From Gudongella sp034006985 (GTDB taxonomy: Bacteria; Bacillota; Clostridia; Tissierellales; Tissierellaceae): a stretch of 64,000 bases of DNA. A model generated the notes under the pieces. That model made no database searches, was not told the DNA's origin, and saw only the letters and a program-made list of their open reading frames with translations. The stretch is taken from positions 1 through 64,000 of the forward strand of contig JAVERT010000011.1 of NCBI GenBank assembly GCA_034006985.1, given 5' to 3'. The first letter of the stretch is position 1, and every line of letters starts with the position of its first letter. Position numbers and translations under genes: made by a program. Shown one piece after another: positions 52,312 to 60,488 of this stretch.

Positions 52312-52326
52312 GGTATCCCACCTTCG

Positions 52327-52350
52327 TAAAAAAGCGCCCTAGGGCGCTTT
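52327..52350 (-). terminator. Terminator made of a 20-bp perfect palindrome
   Basis: AAAGCGCCCT and AGGGCGCTTT (52331-52350) form a loop-less GC-rich palindrome; the minus strand continues with T. It separates the transporter gene from the OsmC operon. Confidence 0.85.
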
Positions 52351-52353
52351 CAA

Positions 52354-53538
52354 TTATATTAAATTTACAAATATTCCTGCTATTAATACTGAAACTATTG
52401 TTACTGTTGTAAACCCACCTACAAGCATCTTAGGTAGCATTTCATCCATCAAGAACTCTCTCTCTTCTTGAGTTTGTGATAATGCCTTTGAAGCTTCTTC
52501 TGTTAAAATATAGTTTGGCGGAAAGCCATATAAGGCTGTTAATGCAACAGCAAATGACATTTCCTTAGTATATCCAAGTTTTTTTCCTAAAAACATTGAA
52601 AGAATAGCCATTCCAGTTACTCCAAGTAGTATTATTCCTGCTAAAGGAACCACTATTTCTAATAACATAGCAGGTGTTGCTCTTCCAAGACCTGCGAATA
52701 CATAAGCCATTAGTACTGTTATAAGGAATCCGAAAGATCCAGATGTATTAAGTGGCTTTTGTTCTACGAATCCGATTTCCTGTGCTATAACTCCAAAAAT
52801 CAAACATATAACAAATGGAGAAATAGATACTATAGGATCTAAAATTCCTGCAAATGCTACTGCAGCCCAAGCAACTAATCCAAGTCTTGCTAGAGTAATA
52901 TATGTGGTTTGATAATCCTTTGGAAAAGCAGGAATCAATTTTTTCTTAGCTGGTTTATCTGTAGTGCTAGGGTCTTCTTTAACATGAACAATTTCCCCAC
53001 TCCTAAATCCTGCTAACAATCTATTTCCTTCTTTTTTTAGCAACATACCAGTAAGAGGATATCCAACAAATCCTTGCATTACATATGTAATAATTGCAAG
53101 AATTGCAAGATTGTCTTTACCTAATGCAGTTGCCGCATCACTCATTACAATTGCTGCTACAATACCTCCTGTAAGTGGTGGTGTTGCTATAACTGCTGTT
53201 TCGAATCCAAATAGAGCAACCCCTATTGTCATCGTCAATGCTACGATACCTACGATTCCTATAAGTGCGATAACAACTGTTCTCCACTGGCTTACTAATT
53301 CACGAACGGATAACATAGTACCCATATGCGTAATTAACAAATACATGGAAAGTAAAACTACTGGCATCTGGAATCCTGCTAAAGCAACTATATCTGCTGG
53401 AAAGAAAGTCCAGAAACCAAAAAGAAATAATAATGCCGCTACAAATACTGATGGAATAAAAGCTTTCGTTTTAGTTGAAACTACATCTCCAAGTGCTAAA
53501 ACGATAAGTACAACGGAAAATGCCATTAATAAACTCAT
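52354..53538 (-). CDS. Polytopic membrane protein, probable transporter of unknown family
   Basis: I do not recognise the family firmly. The 394 residues hold about 11 hydrophobic helices and a charged loop near 190-205 (HVKEDPSTTDKPAKKK). A central PPLTGGIVAAIVMSDAATALGK stretch resembles the re-entrant, glycine-rich motifs of anion or amino-acid symporters such as GltS. AAGGAGGAA precedes the ATG. It is transcribed just ahead of the OsmC-M20-M20 operon, so it may import the substrate of those hydrolases. That link is inference only. Confidence 0.6.
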   Translation of the reverse strand: MSLLMAFSVVLIVLALGDVVSTKTKAFIPSVFVAALLFLFGFWTFFPADIVALAGFQMPVVLLSMYLLITHMGTMLSVRELVSQWRTVVIALIGIVGIVALTMTIGVALFGFETAVIATPPLTGGIVAAIVMSDAATALGKDNLAILAIITYVMQGFVGYPLTGMLLKKEGNRLLAGFRSGEIVHVKEDPSTTDKPAKKKLIPAFPKDYQTTYITLARLGLVAWAAVAFAGILDPIVSISPFVICLIFGVIAQEIGFVEQKPLNTSGSFGFLITVLMAYVFAGLGRATPAMLLEIVVPLAGIILLGVTGMAILSMFLGKKLGYTKEMSFAVALTALYGFPPNYILTEEASKALSQTQEEREFLMDEMLPKMLVGGFTTVTIVSVLIAGIFVNLI

Positions 53539-53652
53539 AAAATTCCTCCTTCTAAATTTGGTATTTTTTAAAGTATACCAGAACTTTAGAAGAATGTATA
53601 TAATAAATTCACATATTCTTATATATAAATATGGCTGTAAACGTTGATAAAT

Positions 53653-53680
53653 AAAGGAAAACGATTACCAGTATTCCTTT
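53653..53680 (-). terminator. Weak inverted repeat after pgeF
   Basis: AAAGGAA (53653-53659) pairs with TTCCTTT (53674-53680) with a 14-base loop and ends in ATTTATC on the minus strand. It is a marginal terminator. Confidence 0.35.
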
Positions 53681-54461
53681 AAAGCTTTAAAACACTAACA
53701 AGCCCCATTAATCCAAACTTTTCTCCATCTCTTCTAAAAGAGTGAAATATTTCTTTTTCTTTATATGTTGAGAGATCAATAATGCTTAAGTTTTTTTCTT
53801 GTATTCCGCTGTCCAAAAGTATCCGTTTGTTTATTTCTTGTAAGTCAATTAAATATTTTATTTCATTCTTTTTTCTTATAGTGTCTTCCCAATCAATAAA
53901 TTTATCCTTGAATTGACTAGCTACATCTATTTGGACCTCAAAGTCATCTCTTCCAATAGCAGGCCCTATTACTGCAACAATATCTTTTGGATCTGAATTA
54001 AAAGATCTCTTCATAACATATATAGCTTGTTTTGTGATTTCTTTTAGTGTCCCCTTCCATCCAGAATGTATATTAGCCATAACCTTGTTGGTTTTATCAA
54101 ATAGCAAAATTGGAACACAATCTGCAAATCTTGTTATTAAAGCGATATCATCCCTCCTTGTTATTAAACCATCTGTATCAGGAAAATATCGTCCAAGTTG
54201 GCTTTCAATTCCTTGTTCTAAATTTTCTATAATTGCTACATTAGAACTATGTGTTTGATAAGCATTGTAAAGAATTTTGGGTTGGACATCTAAAAAATCA
54301 TATACTTCTTGAACATTTTTTTTAAGATTTTCAATATTTTTATTTGTACTCATTCCTATATCCATATCTATGGTTGTAAACGCATGTTTAAGACCCAGTT
54401 CTGTTAGCTCAGGTATTGTAATATATCGATAACCATTTTTTTCTACTATCTTATATTCCAT
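53679..54461 (-). CDS. pgeF: Peptidoglycan editing factor / purine nucleoside phosphorylase (laccase-domain)
   Basis: DUF152 (laccase-domain) protein of 260 residues; members act as purine nucleoside phosphorylase or adenosine deaminase and limit wrong amino acids in muropeptides. The metal-binding Cys and His are in RFADCVPILL and NIHSGWKG, with an upstream His in YQTHSSN. GAGGGG in the preceding gene serves as ribosome site. It starts one base after the stop of the MobA-like gene, so the pair is tightly coupled. Confidence 0.88.
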   Translation of the reverse strand: MEYKIVEKNGYRYITIPELTELGLKHAFTTIDMDIGMSTNKNIENLKKNVQEVYDFLDVQPKILYNAYQTHSSNVAIIENLEQGIESQLGRYFPDTDGLITRRDDIALITRFADCVPILLFDKTNKVMANIHSGWKGTLKEITKQAIYVMKRSFNSDPKDIVAVIGPAIGRDDFEVQIDVASQFKDKFIDWEDTIRKKNEIKYLIDLQEINKRILLDSGIQEKNLSIIDLSTYKEKEIFHSFRRDGEKFGLMGLVSVLKL

Positions 54462-54462
54462 C

Positions 54463-55047
54463 TTAATTCCCCTCTTTGTCCTCTAAAAATTTTAAATATT
54501 CTTCATAATGATCAAAATCAGCTACTTCGTAAAAATCTTTTACATCTATATATATTATGTCTGCAGGATTATTCTCGATAATTTCATATCCACCTTGTTC
54601 TCCTTCTGAAGCTAAAAGTTCATCTCTATACTTATTAGAGAAAAGAATGGGCATTTTTATCTTATCTTTATATATAGGTATAACAATTCCTTTTCCACAT
54701 GTCTTAAATTTTAAGATTATCTGATTAATGAAATCTGCTGAAATAAGTGGTTGATCTCCTACTAAAAAAAGATAGCCCTCTACATTATCCGCCTGTGATA
54801 CTCCAAGCTTTACACTCTCAGACTGGCCCAAATAAGCTCTATTATTTTCAATGGCCTCTATTCCATGGCTTTCTCCAATAATTCTAATTTTATCTCTTCT
54901 GTATACAAGGATTACTCTAGAAAGCATTGAATTCTTAGCAGCTAAAATAACATTCTCTACTGCTTTTTTACTATTAAATTCTAATAGGAGTTTATCTCTT
55001 CGCATTCTCTTTGAATATCCAGATGCTAAAATAATACCTGCAATCAT
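54463..55047 (-). CDS. MobA/MocA-like nucleotidyltransferase
   Basis: NTP-transferase-3 family protein of 194 residues with GIILASGYSKRMRRDKLLLEF at the N-terminus (nucleotide loop and Lys) and VGDQPLIS as the metal-binding motif. Relatives add CMP or GMP to molybdopterin (MocA/MobA), or modify purine-type cofactors in selenium-dependent hydroxylase gene sets. No molybdenum genes are adjacent, apart from a distant decayed sulfur carrier, so the true substrate is unclear. It lies between glpK and pgeF with gaps of six and one bases. Confidence 0.8.
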   Translation of the reverse strand: MIAGIILASGYSKRMRRDKLLLEFNSKKAVENVILAAKNSMLSRVILVYRRDKIRIIGESHGIEAIENNRAYLGQSESVKLGVSQADNVEGYLFLVGDQPLISADFINQIILKFKTCGKGIVIPIYKDKIKMPILFSNKYRDELLASEGEQGGYEIIENNPADIIYIDVKDFYEVADFDHYEEYLKFLEDKEGN

Positions 55048-55053
55048 AGGATT

Positions 55054-56550
55054 TTAGTTCTCCTTCCAACCTAGCGACCTATCTACGGCTCTCTTCCAGT
55101 TTTTATATAACTCTTGTCTTTTTTCTTCCTCCATTTTTACCTTATAGCACCTATCAATCTGTATATTAGCTAGAATTTCATCTTGATTCTCCCAGAAATT
55201 AGTAGCGAGTCCTGCAAGATAACAAGCACCTAAGGCTGTTATCTCTGTCAATGCTGGCCTTTCTACACAGACATCTAGTATATCAGCTTGGAATTGCATT
55301 AAAAAATTATTAGCGACTGCACCACCATCTACTCTTAAAGTTTTTAATGCTACTCCTGAATCCTCTTGCATCGCTTCTAGAACATCTCTAGTACTATATG
55401 CTATTGATTCTAAAGTTGCGCGGACTATATGTTCAGCGGATGTATCTCTTGTAATCCCCACAATAGTTCCTCTTGCATACATATCCCAATATGGAGCTCC
55501 TAATCCTACAAAAGCTGGAACAAGATAAACCCCATTGGTATCTTCTACACTATTTGCTAAAGTTTCAGATTCTTCTGAGCTTCTAATAATCTTTAAGCCA
55601 TCTCGCAACCACTGTACAGCTGCCCCCGCTATAAATATACTACCCTCAAGTGCATAATAAACTTTATTATCTATACCCCATGCAATAGTTGTTACAAGGC
55701 CATGTTTCGAATTTATCATCTCTTCGCCTAGATTCATTAAGACAAAACAGCCAGTTCCATAGGTATTTTTTGCCATCCCTTTTTCAAAGCAAGTGTGGCC
55801 AAATAATGCCGCTTGCTGATCTCCCGCTATTCCGCTTATTGGAATTCTTTCGCCAAATCTCTCTAAATCTGTATATCCAAAGATGTACGATGAGGGTTTA
55901 ACCTCTGGCATCATTTCTATGGGAATTCTCAATTCGTCTAAAAGGTATTTATCCCATTTTAATTCTTTTATATCATAGAGCATAGTTCTTGATGCATTAG
56001 AATAGTCAGTTGCATGGACTTTCCCTTTTGTTAAATTCCATAGTAGCCAAGTATCAACAGTACCAAAAAGCAGTTCTCCTCTTCTTGCTCTTTCTCTAGA
56101 ACCTTCTACATTATCTAATATCCACTTTATCTTTGTAGCTGAAAAATATGCATCTATAGTTAAACCAGTTTTTTCTCTAACATATTCCTCCAAGCCACGT
56201 TCTTTTAAAGTTTCACAAATGCTTGCAGTACGTCTACACTGCCAAACAATTGCATTATATATTGGTCTTCCAGTTTTTTTATCCCAAATTATCGTAGTTT
56301 CTCTTTGGTTTGTAATCCCTATACCAGCTATTTGACTTAAACTTACAGCTGCCTTTTCTATAACTTCTCTTAAGACTCCAGATTGGGTTCCCCAAATTTC
56401 CATCGGATCATGTTCGACCCAAGCATCTTTTGGATAATATTGTTTAAATTCTTTTTGGGCTGATGCAATCATACTCCCAGATTTATCAAATAAAATAGCA
56501 CGAGAACTCGTAGTCCCTTGATCTAGTGCCAGAATATACTTCTTTTCCAA
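55054..56550 (-). CDS. glpK: Glycerol kinase
   Basis: Phosphorylates glycerol to glycerol 3-phosphate in the cytoplasm. The FGGY kinase of 498 residues begins LALDQGTTSSRAILFD and has GITNQRETTIIWDKKTG, TGCFVLMN and YALEGSIFIAGAA motifs. The start is a TTG with GGGGAGGGG upstream. No glpF or glpD is adjacent; instead the operon continues with the MobA-like and pgeF genes. The residue context around His-type phosphorylation by the PTS was not checked. Confidence 0.96.
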   Translation of the reverse strand: MEKKYILALDQGTTSSRAILFDKSGSMIASAQKEFKQYYPKDAWVEHDPMEIWGTQSGVLREVIEKAAVSLSQIAGIGITNQRETTIIWDKKTGRPIYNAIVWQCRRTASICETLKERGLEEYVREKTGLTIDAYFSATKIKWILDNVEGSRERARRGELLFGTVDTWLLWNLTKGKVHATDYSNASRTMLYDIKELKWDKYLLDELRIPIEMMPEVKPSSYIFGYTDLERFGERIPISGIAGDQQAALFGHTCFEKGMAKNTYGTGCFVLMNLGEEMINSKHGLVTTIAWGIDNKVYYALEGSIFIAGAAVQWLRDGLKIIRSSEESETLANSVEDTNGVYLVPAFVGLGAPYWDMYARGTIVGITRDTSAEHIVRATLESIAYSTRDVLEAMQEDSGVALKTLRVDGGAVANNFLMQFQADILDVCVERPALTEITALGACYLAGLATNFWENQDEILANIQIDRCYKVKMEEEKRQELYKNWKRAVDRSLGWKEN

Positions 56551-56586
56551 TAAAACCCCTCCCCTTGTATCGCTTAATTATTGATA

Positions 56587-56595
56587 ATTATATCA
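56587..56595 (-). promoter_or_regulatory. Extended -10 promoter of glpK
   Basis: The minus strand reads TGATATAAT (56587-56595), about 40 bases upstream of the TTG start, with no good -35 box. Confidence 0.45.
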
Positions 56596-56702
56596 TTTAT
56601 ACTTAGGTAATAAATATTTTTGCGGAATTTATAAAAAAAGCTTAAAAAAGTAAAATTTTACTATTTGTTATAAAAACTATATATATATAAGCCCTATCCT
56701 GA

Positions 56703-56732
56703 AAAGTCACAACAGAATCTTGTTGTGACTTT
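56703..56732 (-). terminator. Terminator of the 56754-57200 gene
   Basis: AAAGTCACAACA (56703-56714) pairs with TGTTGTGACTTT (56721-56732), followed by a short T run on the minus strand. Confidence 0.8.
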
Positions 56733-56753
56733 AATTCCAATCATTTCCTATGA

Positions 56754-57200
56754 TTAAGTGTTCCTAATTTTTATATTATTCTTTTGTAATAAGCTTACTA
56801 TCTGCTCATGTTTTTTTATTTCATATTTTTGTTCGAAAATTTTCGCTCCTAATTTATTAAAATAAACGACTTTTACAAAATCTTTTCTACTTATTTCGAC
56901 ATTTTTTATCTCACTCCATAAAAATACTTTTTTTCCCCGCGCATTCGTTATAACGCCAGTATCAGTAATACCTAGTTTAATCCAAATTAAAATAAATGCC
57001 ACAACTCCAAATACACCAATTAAATAATGTATATATTCTTTTGTAGAATATATTGTTAATAAAACAAATGCAAATATCCCTAGAGTAAACAAGGCTATTT
57101 CCGCTATACTTTTCTTTACTGGAACCTTTATAGTTCGTATGTAAGACCATTGCTTTAGAATTATGCCAATAAAAATAACTGTAACAATAAAATTTGCCAT
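56754..57200 (-). CDS. Small membrane protein with a C-terminal PH-like domain
   Basis: Unrecognised protein of 148 residues. Hydrophobic segments lie at about 3-17, 33-52 and 58-76. The soluble C-terminus (about 78-148) has alternating beta-type residues, TDTGVITNARGKKVFLW and EIKNVEISRKDFVKVVYF, resembling small bacterial PH-domain proteins. A ribosome site (GGAGAG) precedes the ATG and a good terminator follows, so it is a real gene. Together with the next short membrane protein it may be a small envelope unit; no function can be given. Confidence 0.55.
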   Translation of the reverse strand: MANFIVTVIFIGIILKQWSYIRTIKVPVKKSIAEIALFTLGIFAFVLLTIYSTKEYIHYLIGVFGVVAFILIWIKLGITDTGVITNARGKKVFLWSEIKNVEISRKDFVKVVYFNKLGAKIFEQKYEIKKHEQIVSLLQKNNIKIRNT

Positions 57201-57277
57201 ATACTTTACTCTCCTTCACAAATCCTAGTATTTTAAAAAATCCTTACTATTTTAATACAACAATGCACACTCCATAA

Positions 57278-57715
57278 TTATAAAAAAATAAAGTAAAGTA
57301 TCAAAGCAACTAAAAAAACTACTATAAAACTTGCAATCATTACTCCAATTGTTTTTGAGTATCCCTGAGGGGTAATATTGCCTCCTTTATCTAATTTTTT
57401 AATTATTGGATATAATCTCCAATAAAATGACAATATAGATAATATAAGTGCAACTACACTCAGCAATTTTGTAACAGGCTTTCCCGTTAGAAGAATAACA
57501 ACTAGCAATACTATAAATATAAGTTTTGTTCCAGCAACCCAATATACAAGATATTTAATAAACTCGTGGATTTCTGGATCTTTTTTTGATTTTTCCCAGC
57601 CGTTAAATACAGCCACTCCATTTCCAAGTTTAGAATCCGGTTTAAAATAAAGAATAATTACATTAGATGTTTCTAATAGAATAAATAGAATAATAGCAAT
57701 TGATAAAAAATCCAT
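57278..57715 (-). CDS. Small four-helix membrane protein
   Basis: Unrecognised 145-residue protein. About four membrane helices (near 2-22, 50-72, 78-98 and 120-144) surround a short polar segment (KPDSKLGNGVAVFNGWEKSKKDPEIHEF). AGGAGG precedes the ATG. It is transcribed towards the previous membrane-protein gene, about 77 bases away. It lacks enzymatic motifs. Confidence 0.55.
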   Translation of the reverse strand: MDFLSIAIILFILLETSNVIILYFKPDSKLGNGVAVFNGWEKSKKDPEIHEFIKYLVYWVAGTKLIFIVLLVVILLTGKPVTKLLSVVALILSILSFYWRLYPIIKKLDKGGNITPQGYSKTIGVMIASFIVVFLVALILYFIFL

Positions 57716-57843
57716 TTTACAACCTCCTAGAACTGATTAGTAAAATACTTATATTCATTATATCTTAAACGAAATATTTGTATAACCTATTTAAGAAACA
57801 ATCTCTGAACATCAATTATCATTAAATGCTTTATATATAAAAT

Positions 57844-57901
57844 AGCGTCTACGACGCTTTCGCTATTAAACCCTAGGTTTCCTTCGACGATGCTACGCAT
57901 C
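57844..57901. repeat. Triple-hairpin dispersed repeat, copy B
   Basis: AGCGTC/GACGCT (57844-57858), AAACC/GGTTT (57868-57880) and GATGC/GCATC (57889-57901) form three hairpins linked by TTTCGCTATT and CCTTCGAC. It aligns over its length with 19971-20030; the stems differ but remain paired. The following bases (57902-57940) are not shared. Confidence 0.8.
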
Positions 57902-57950
57902 TGAGCCCCTTCCTCACTACGGCAGAGGATAATCCCCTACAACCTTTATT

Positions 57951-57989
57951 TTTATTTAAAAGGAAAGTAGAACTTTCCTTTTAAATAAA
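57951..57989. terminator. 18-bp perfect inverted repeat
   Basis: TTTATTTAAAAGGAAAGT (57951-57968) and its exact complement (57972-57989) form a long hairpin with a 3-base loop. It is the second hairpin behind the YtxH gene and could end transcription from either side. Confidence 0.7.
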
Positions 57990-57992
57990 AAA

Positions 57993-58025
57993 CTTCCTAA
58001 TTAGTTTAATTAACTAACAAGGAAG
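57993..58025 (-). terminator. Terminator of the YtxH gene
   Basis: CTTCCT..TTAGTT (57993-58006) pairs with AACTAA..AGGAAG (58012-58025); the minus strand then has TTTTTTATTT. It is the first of two stacked hairpins. Confidence 0.7.
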
Positions 58026-58059
58026 CATTTTTCAGATTTCCAAAATAATCTTTAAAATT

Positions 58060-58458
58060 CTATTTAGTATCCTTTTCTACCTTTTCAACTTCGTCCTTAA
58101 CCTCTTCTTTAGTATCCTTTATAATATCCTTTACATTACTGAATCCTTCTTTAACACCTTTGGTCACTTCATCTTTTACGTCTTTCATTTTTTCCATATG
58201 CACTTCAAGGTCACTAGATACTTTGTTTTTTAATTCTTTAGCATCATCAATTTTTTCTTCTACACTTGCCTTTACATTCTCTGTGATTTCTTTGGATTTT
58301 TCTTTAATATCTTCTCTAGTTTCTTTTCCAGATTTAGGAGCCAACAAAACTCCCGCAGCTGCTCCTACAGCTGTACCTACAACAGCACCAGCTGCAACCT
58401 CTCCTGCCACATCTTTTTTACTTTTTTTAGTAAACTTTTTTATAATCTTTTCAAACAT
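58060..58458 (-). CDS. YtxH-domain protein
   Basis: Small stress-type protein of 132 residues. After a basic N-terminus, a glycine/alanine-rich hydrophobic segment (AAGAVVGTAVGAAAGVLLAPKSGKETRED) matches the YtxH signature (quoted in part). The rest is a long charged amphipathic helix of Lys/Glu heptads resembling LEA-like proteins. The ATG at 58458 has AAAGGGG upstream; an earlier in-frame ATG is less likely. Relatives in Bacillus are general-stress or sigma-H controlled. It is probably membrane-associated; molecular role unknown. Confidence 0.82.
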   Translation of the reverse strand: MFEKIIKKFTKKSKKDVAGEVAAGAVVGTAVGAAAGVLLAPKSGKETREDIKEKSKEITENVKASVEEKIDDAKELKNKVSSDLEVHMEKMKDVKDEVTKGVKEGFSNVKDIIKDTKEEVKDEVEKVEKDTK

Positions 58459-58650
58459 ATTGATTTCCCCTTTCAAATTAAGTATTACTCAAAATTTATG
58501 AGTCTTTATAAATCTTCTAACCAATACATTTTTACCCAAGATTAGCAATTCAAATTAACAATTTCTATTTTTTGACTTTTTTCATAACTCGCAAATTGTT
58601 TTTAAGCTTAGATCATACCTTTTTTCTTTTATTCTATATCTTTACATAAA

Positions 58651-60021
58651 CTACTGTAGAATTTCATTATCCCTCATTGGAGTAATGATTTTATTATATA
58701 TCAATCTAAGAAATACTATATTTAAAATCAAAGCTACTACTTCTGCAATAGGATAACCCCACCAAATAAGATTTACATCTCCTCGTAGAGATAGAATATA
58801 GACTACAGGTAATAAAACAACCAATTGCCTAGATACTTCACCAATTAAACTTAAAATTCCATTTCCAAAAGCTTGATATACGGAACTGCAAACAATACTA
58901 AACCCTGCAAATAGATAACCCAAACTAATAATTCGCAGTGCTGGTAAACCAATCCTGATCATCTCTTCGGAAGCATTAAACAAAGATAGTAATTGAACGG
59001 TAAAGATTTGGATCGCCATTAAACCAATGAACATCACCCCGATGGCATAAAAAATACTCAATTTAATAGTTTCGATCAATCTTTCTTTATGTTCGGCTCC
59101 ATAATTATAAGCAATAATAGGTATCATTCCATTATTCAAACCAAATACAGGCATAAATACAAAACTCTGCAATTTAAAATATACTCCAAAGACTGCTGTA
59201 GCTGTAGAAGAAAATTTAATTAAAATATTATTAATTCCATAGGTTGTAACAGAAGTCAAAGAAATCATAATAATCGATGGAATTCCTACAGAATATATTT
59301 TTTTAATAATACGAATTTGTGGTCTGAATTTTCTTATATCTAAGCTTATTTCCTTATTCAGTTTTACATTAAAATAAAGTGCCATCATTGCTGCTACACT
59401 TTGTCCTATAACTGTCGCCACAGCCGCTCCAGCAACACCCATCTTTGGAAATCCAAAAAGTCCAAAAATAAAAATTGGATCTAAAACAATATTAATAATA
59501 GCCCCTGTTCCCTGAGTAATCATTGTGTAAAAAGTTTTTCCAGTTGCTTGGAGCAACCGCTCAAGAGTGATTTGCATAAATAATCCAATAGAAGCAGTAG
59601 AAACTATTGTTAAATAAGACGTTCCATATTGAATAATTTGAGGGTCATTCGTTTGAGTAGAAAAATAAGTTTGTGCAAAAAAAAGACCAAATAACAAAAA
59701 TATACTATAACTAAAAAAAGCTAGAAAAATACCATTTTCTGCTGTGCGATTAGCCTCTTTTATATTCTTTGACCCTAAACTTCTAGACAATAATGCATTA
59801 ATACCCACACCTGTCCCAACAGCTATAGCAATCATCAAATTTTGCACAGGAAAAGCAAGTGAAACTGCTGTCAATGCATTTTCATTCACCCTGGCTACAA
59901 AAATACTATCCACCACATTATATAAAGCCTGTATCAACATTGAAATCATAATAGGCACAGACATATTTATTAGAAGCTTTCTTACAGGCATAATGCCCAT
60001 TTTATTCTCTTTTACTTGCAA
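58651..60021 (-). CDS. MATE-family efflux transporter
   Basis: Na+- or H+-coupled multidrug exporter with 12 hydrophobic helices. The family starts with VRKLLINMSVPIMISMLIQALYNVVDSIFVA (quoted in parts) and repeats this pattern in the second half. From the TTG at 60021, with AAGGAG eight bases upstream, it has 456 residues; a GTG three codons earlier lies in the ribosome site. It is monocistronic and convergent with the YtxH gene. Substrates cannot be predicted; it is similar to but not adjacent to the second MATE gene at 61990. Confidence 0.9.
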   Translation of the reverse strand: MQVKENKMGIMPVRKLLINMSVPIMISMLIQALYNVVDSIFVARVNENALTAVSLAFPVQNLMIAIAVGTGVGINALLSRSLGSKNIKEANRTAENGIFLAFFSYSIFLLFGLFFAQTYFSTQTNDPQIIQYGTSYLTIVSTASIGLFMQITLERLLQATGKTFYTMITQGTGAIINIVLDPIFIFGLFGFPKMGVAGAAVATVIGQSVAAMMALYFNVKLNKEISLDIRKFRPQIRIIKKIYSVGIPSIIMISLTSVTTYGINNILIKFSSTATAVFGVYFKLQSFVFMPVFGLNNGMIPIIAYNYGAEHKERLIETIKLSIFYAIGVMFIGLMAIQIFTVQLLSLFNASEEMIRIGLPALRIISLGYLFAGFSIVCSSVYQAFGNGILSLIGEVSRQLVVLLPVVYILSLRGDVNLIWWGYPIAEVVALILNIVFLRLIYNKIITPMRDNEILQ

Positions 60022-60155
60022 TACTTCCACTCCTTACCTTCTATAACGATTTATTCATAAGTTTACATTATACACCTAAATTCTTTAAAAGCCACAAGAT
60101 AATTTATAGTAGATAAAAAAAAGAAGACTATATTTTGCTATCTTATACCTTTTAT

Positions 60156-60373
60156 TTACCCTCCACCTACTGGTGAAAATAAAATATTATATCATTATCA
60201 TGAATTACATTATCCGATGTTGATATTATTTCCTTGACTAATAATATGGTCACATCGTAATCTTTAATACTTTTTACACCTAACAATTCACTAATTACTA
60301 TTTCTTTAAGTGACTATATTATCTCTTTTTTTATACCTTTAATTATAGAAATCTTTAAATACAATATTTTTAT
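60156..60373 (-). pseudogene. Decayed MoaD/ThiS-like sulfur-carrier gene
   Basis: In the minus-strand frame ending near 60180 the translation has SLKEIVISELLGVKSIKDYD, VTILLVKEIISTSDNV and IHDNDII. After a frameshift in a T-rich run it ends LFSPVGGG and stop. This follows the ubiquitin-like carrier pattern (LL-VN-V--D--L-DGD-I-FPPVGG) with the terminal Gly-Gly. An in-frame TAG and the shift mean it is not functional. The length (about 72 codons) suits a ThiS/MoaD protein. The remaining intergenic bases (60022-60155, 60374-60488) show no gene. Confidence 0.5.
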
Positions 60374-60488
60374 TGGTATAGTATATTTGTGTTACGTTAC
60401 CACGGTATTGTATGTTTATAATTCCATTAATAAGGTATAAATATAAAGATAGCTAGTAACTCACCAGAATCTAAAAGGAGGATTTATT

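Noticed and set aside
53111..53647. Plus-strand frame opposite the 52354 transporter
   Set aside because: Antisense low-complexity translation (Thr/Ile-rich) without a ribosome site.
58530..58570. Possible sigma-B type promoter (GTTAAT...GGGTAA) upstream of the YtxH gene
   Set aside because: The -35 match is poor and the region is A/T-rich; no other stress-operon evidence.
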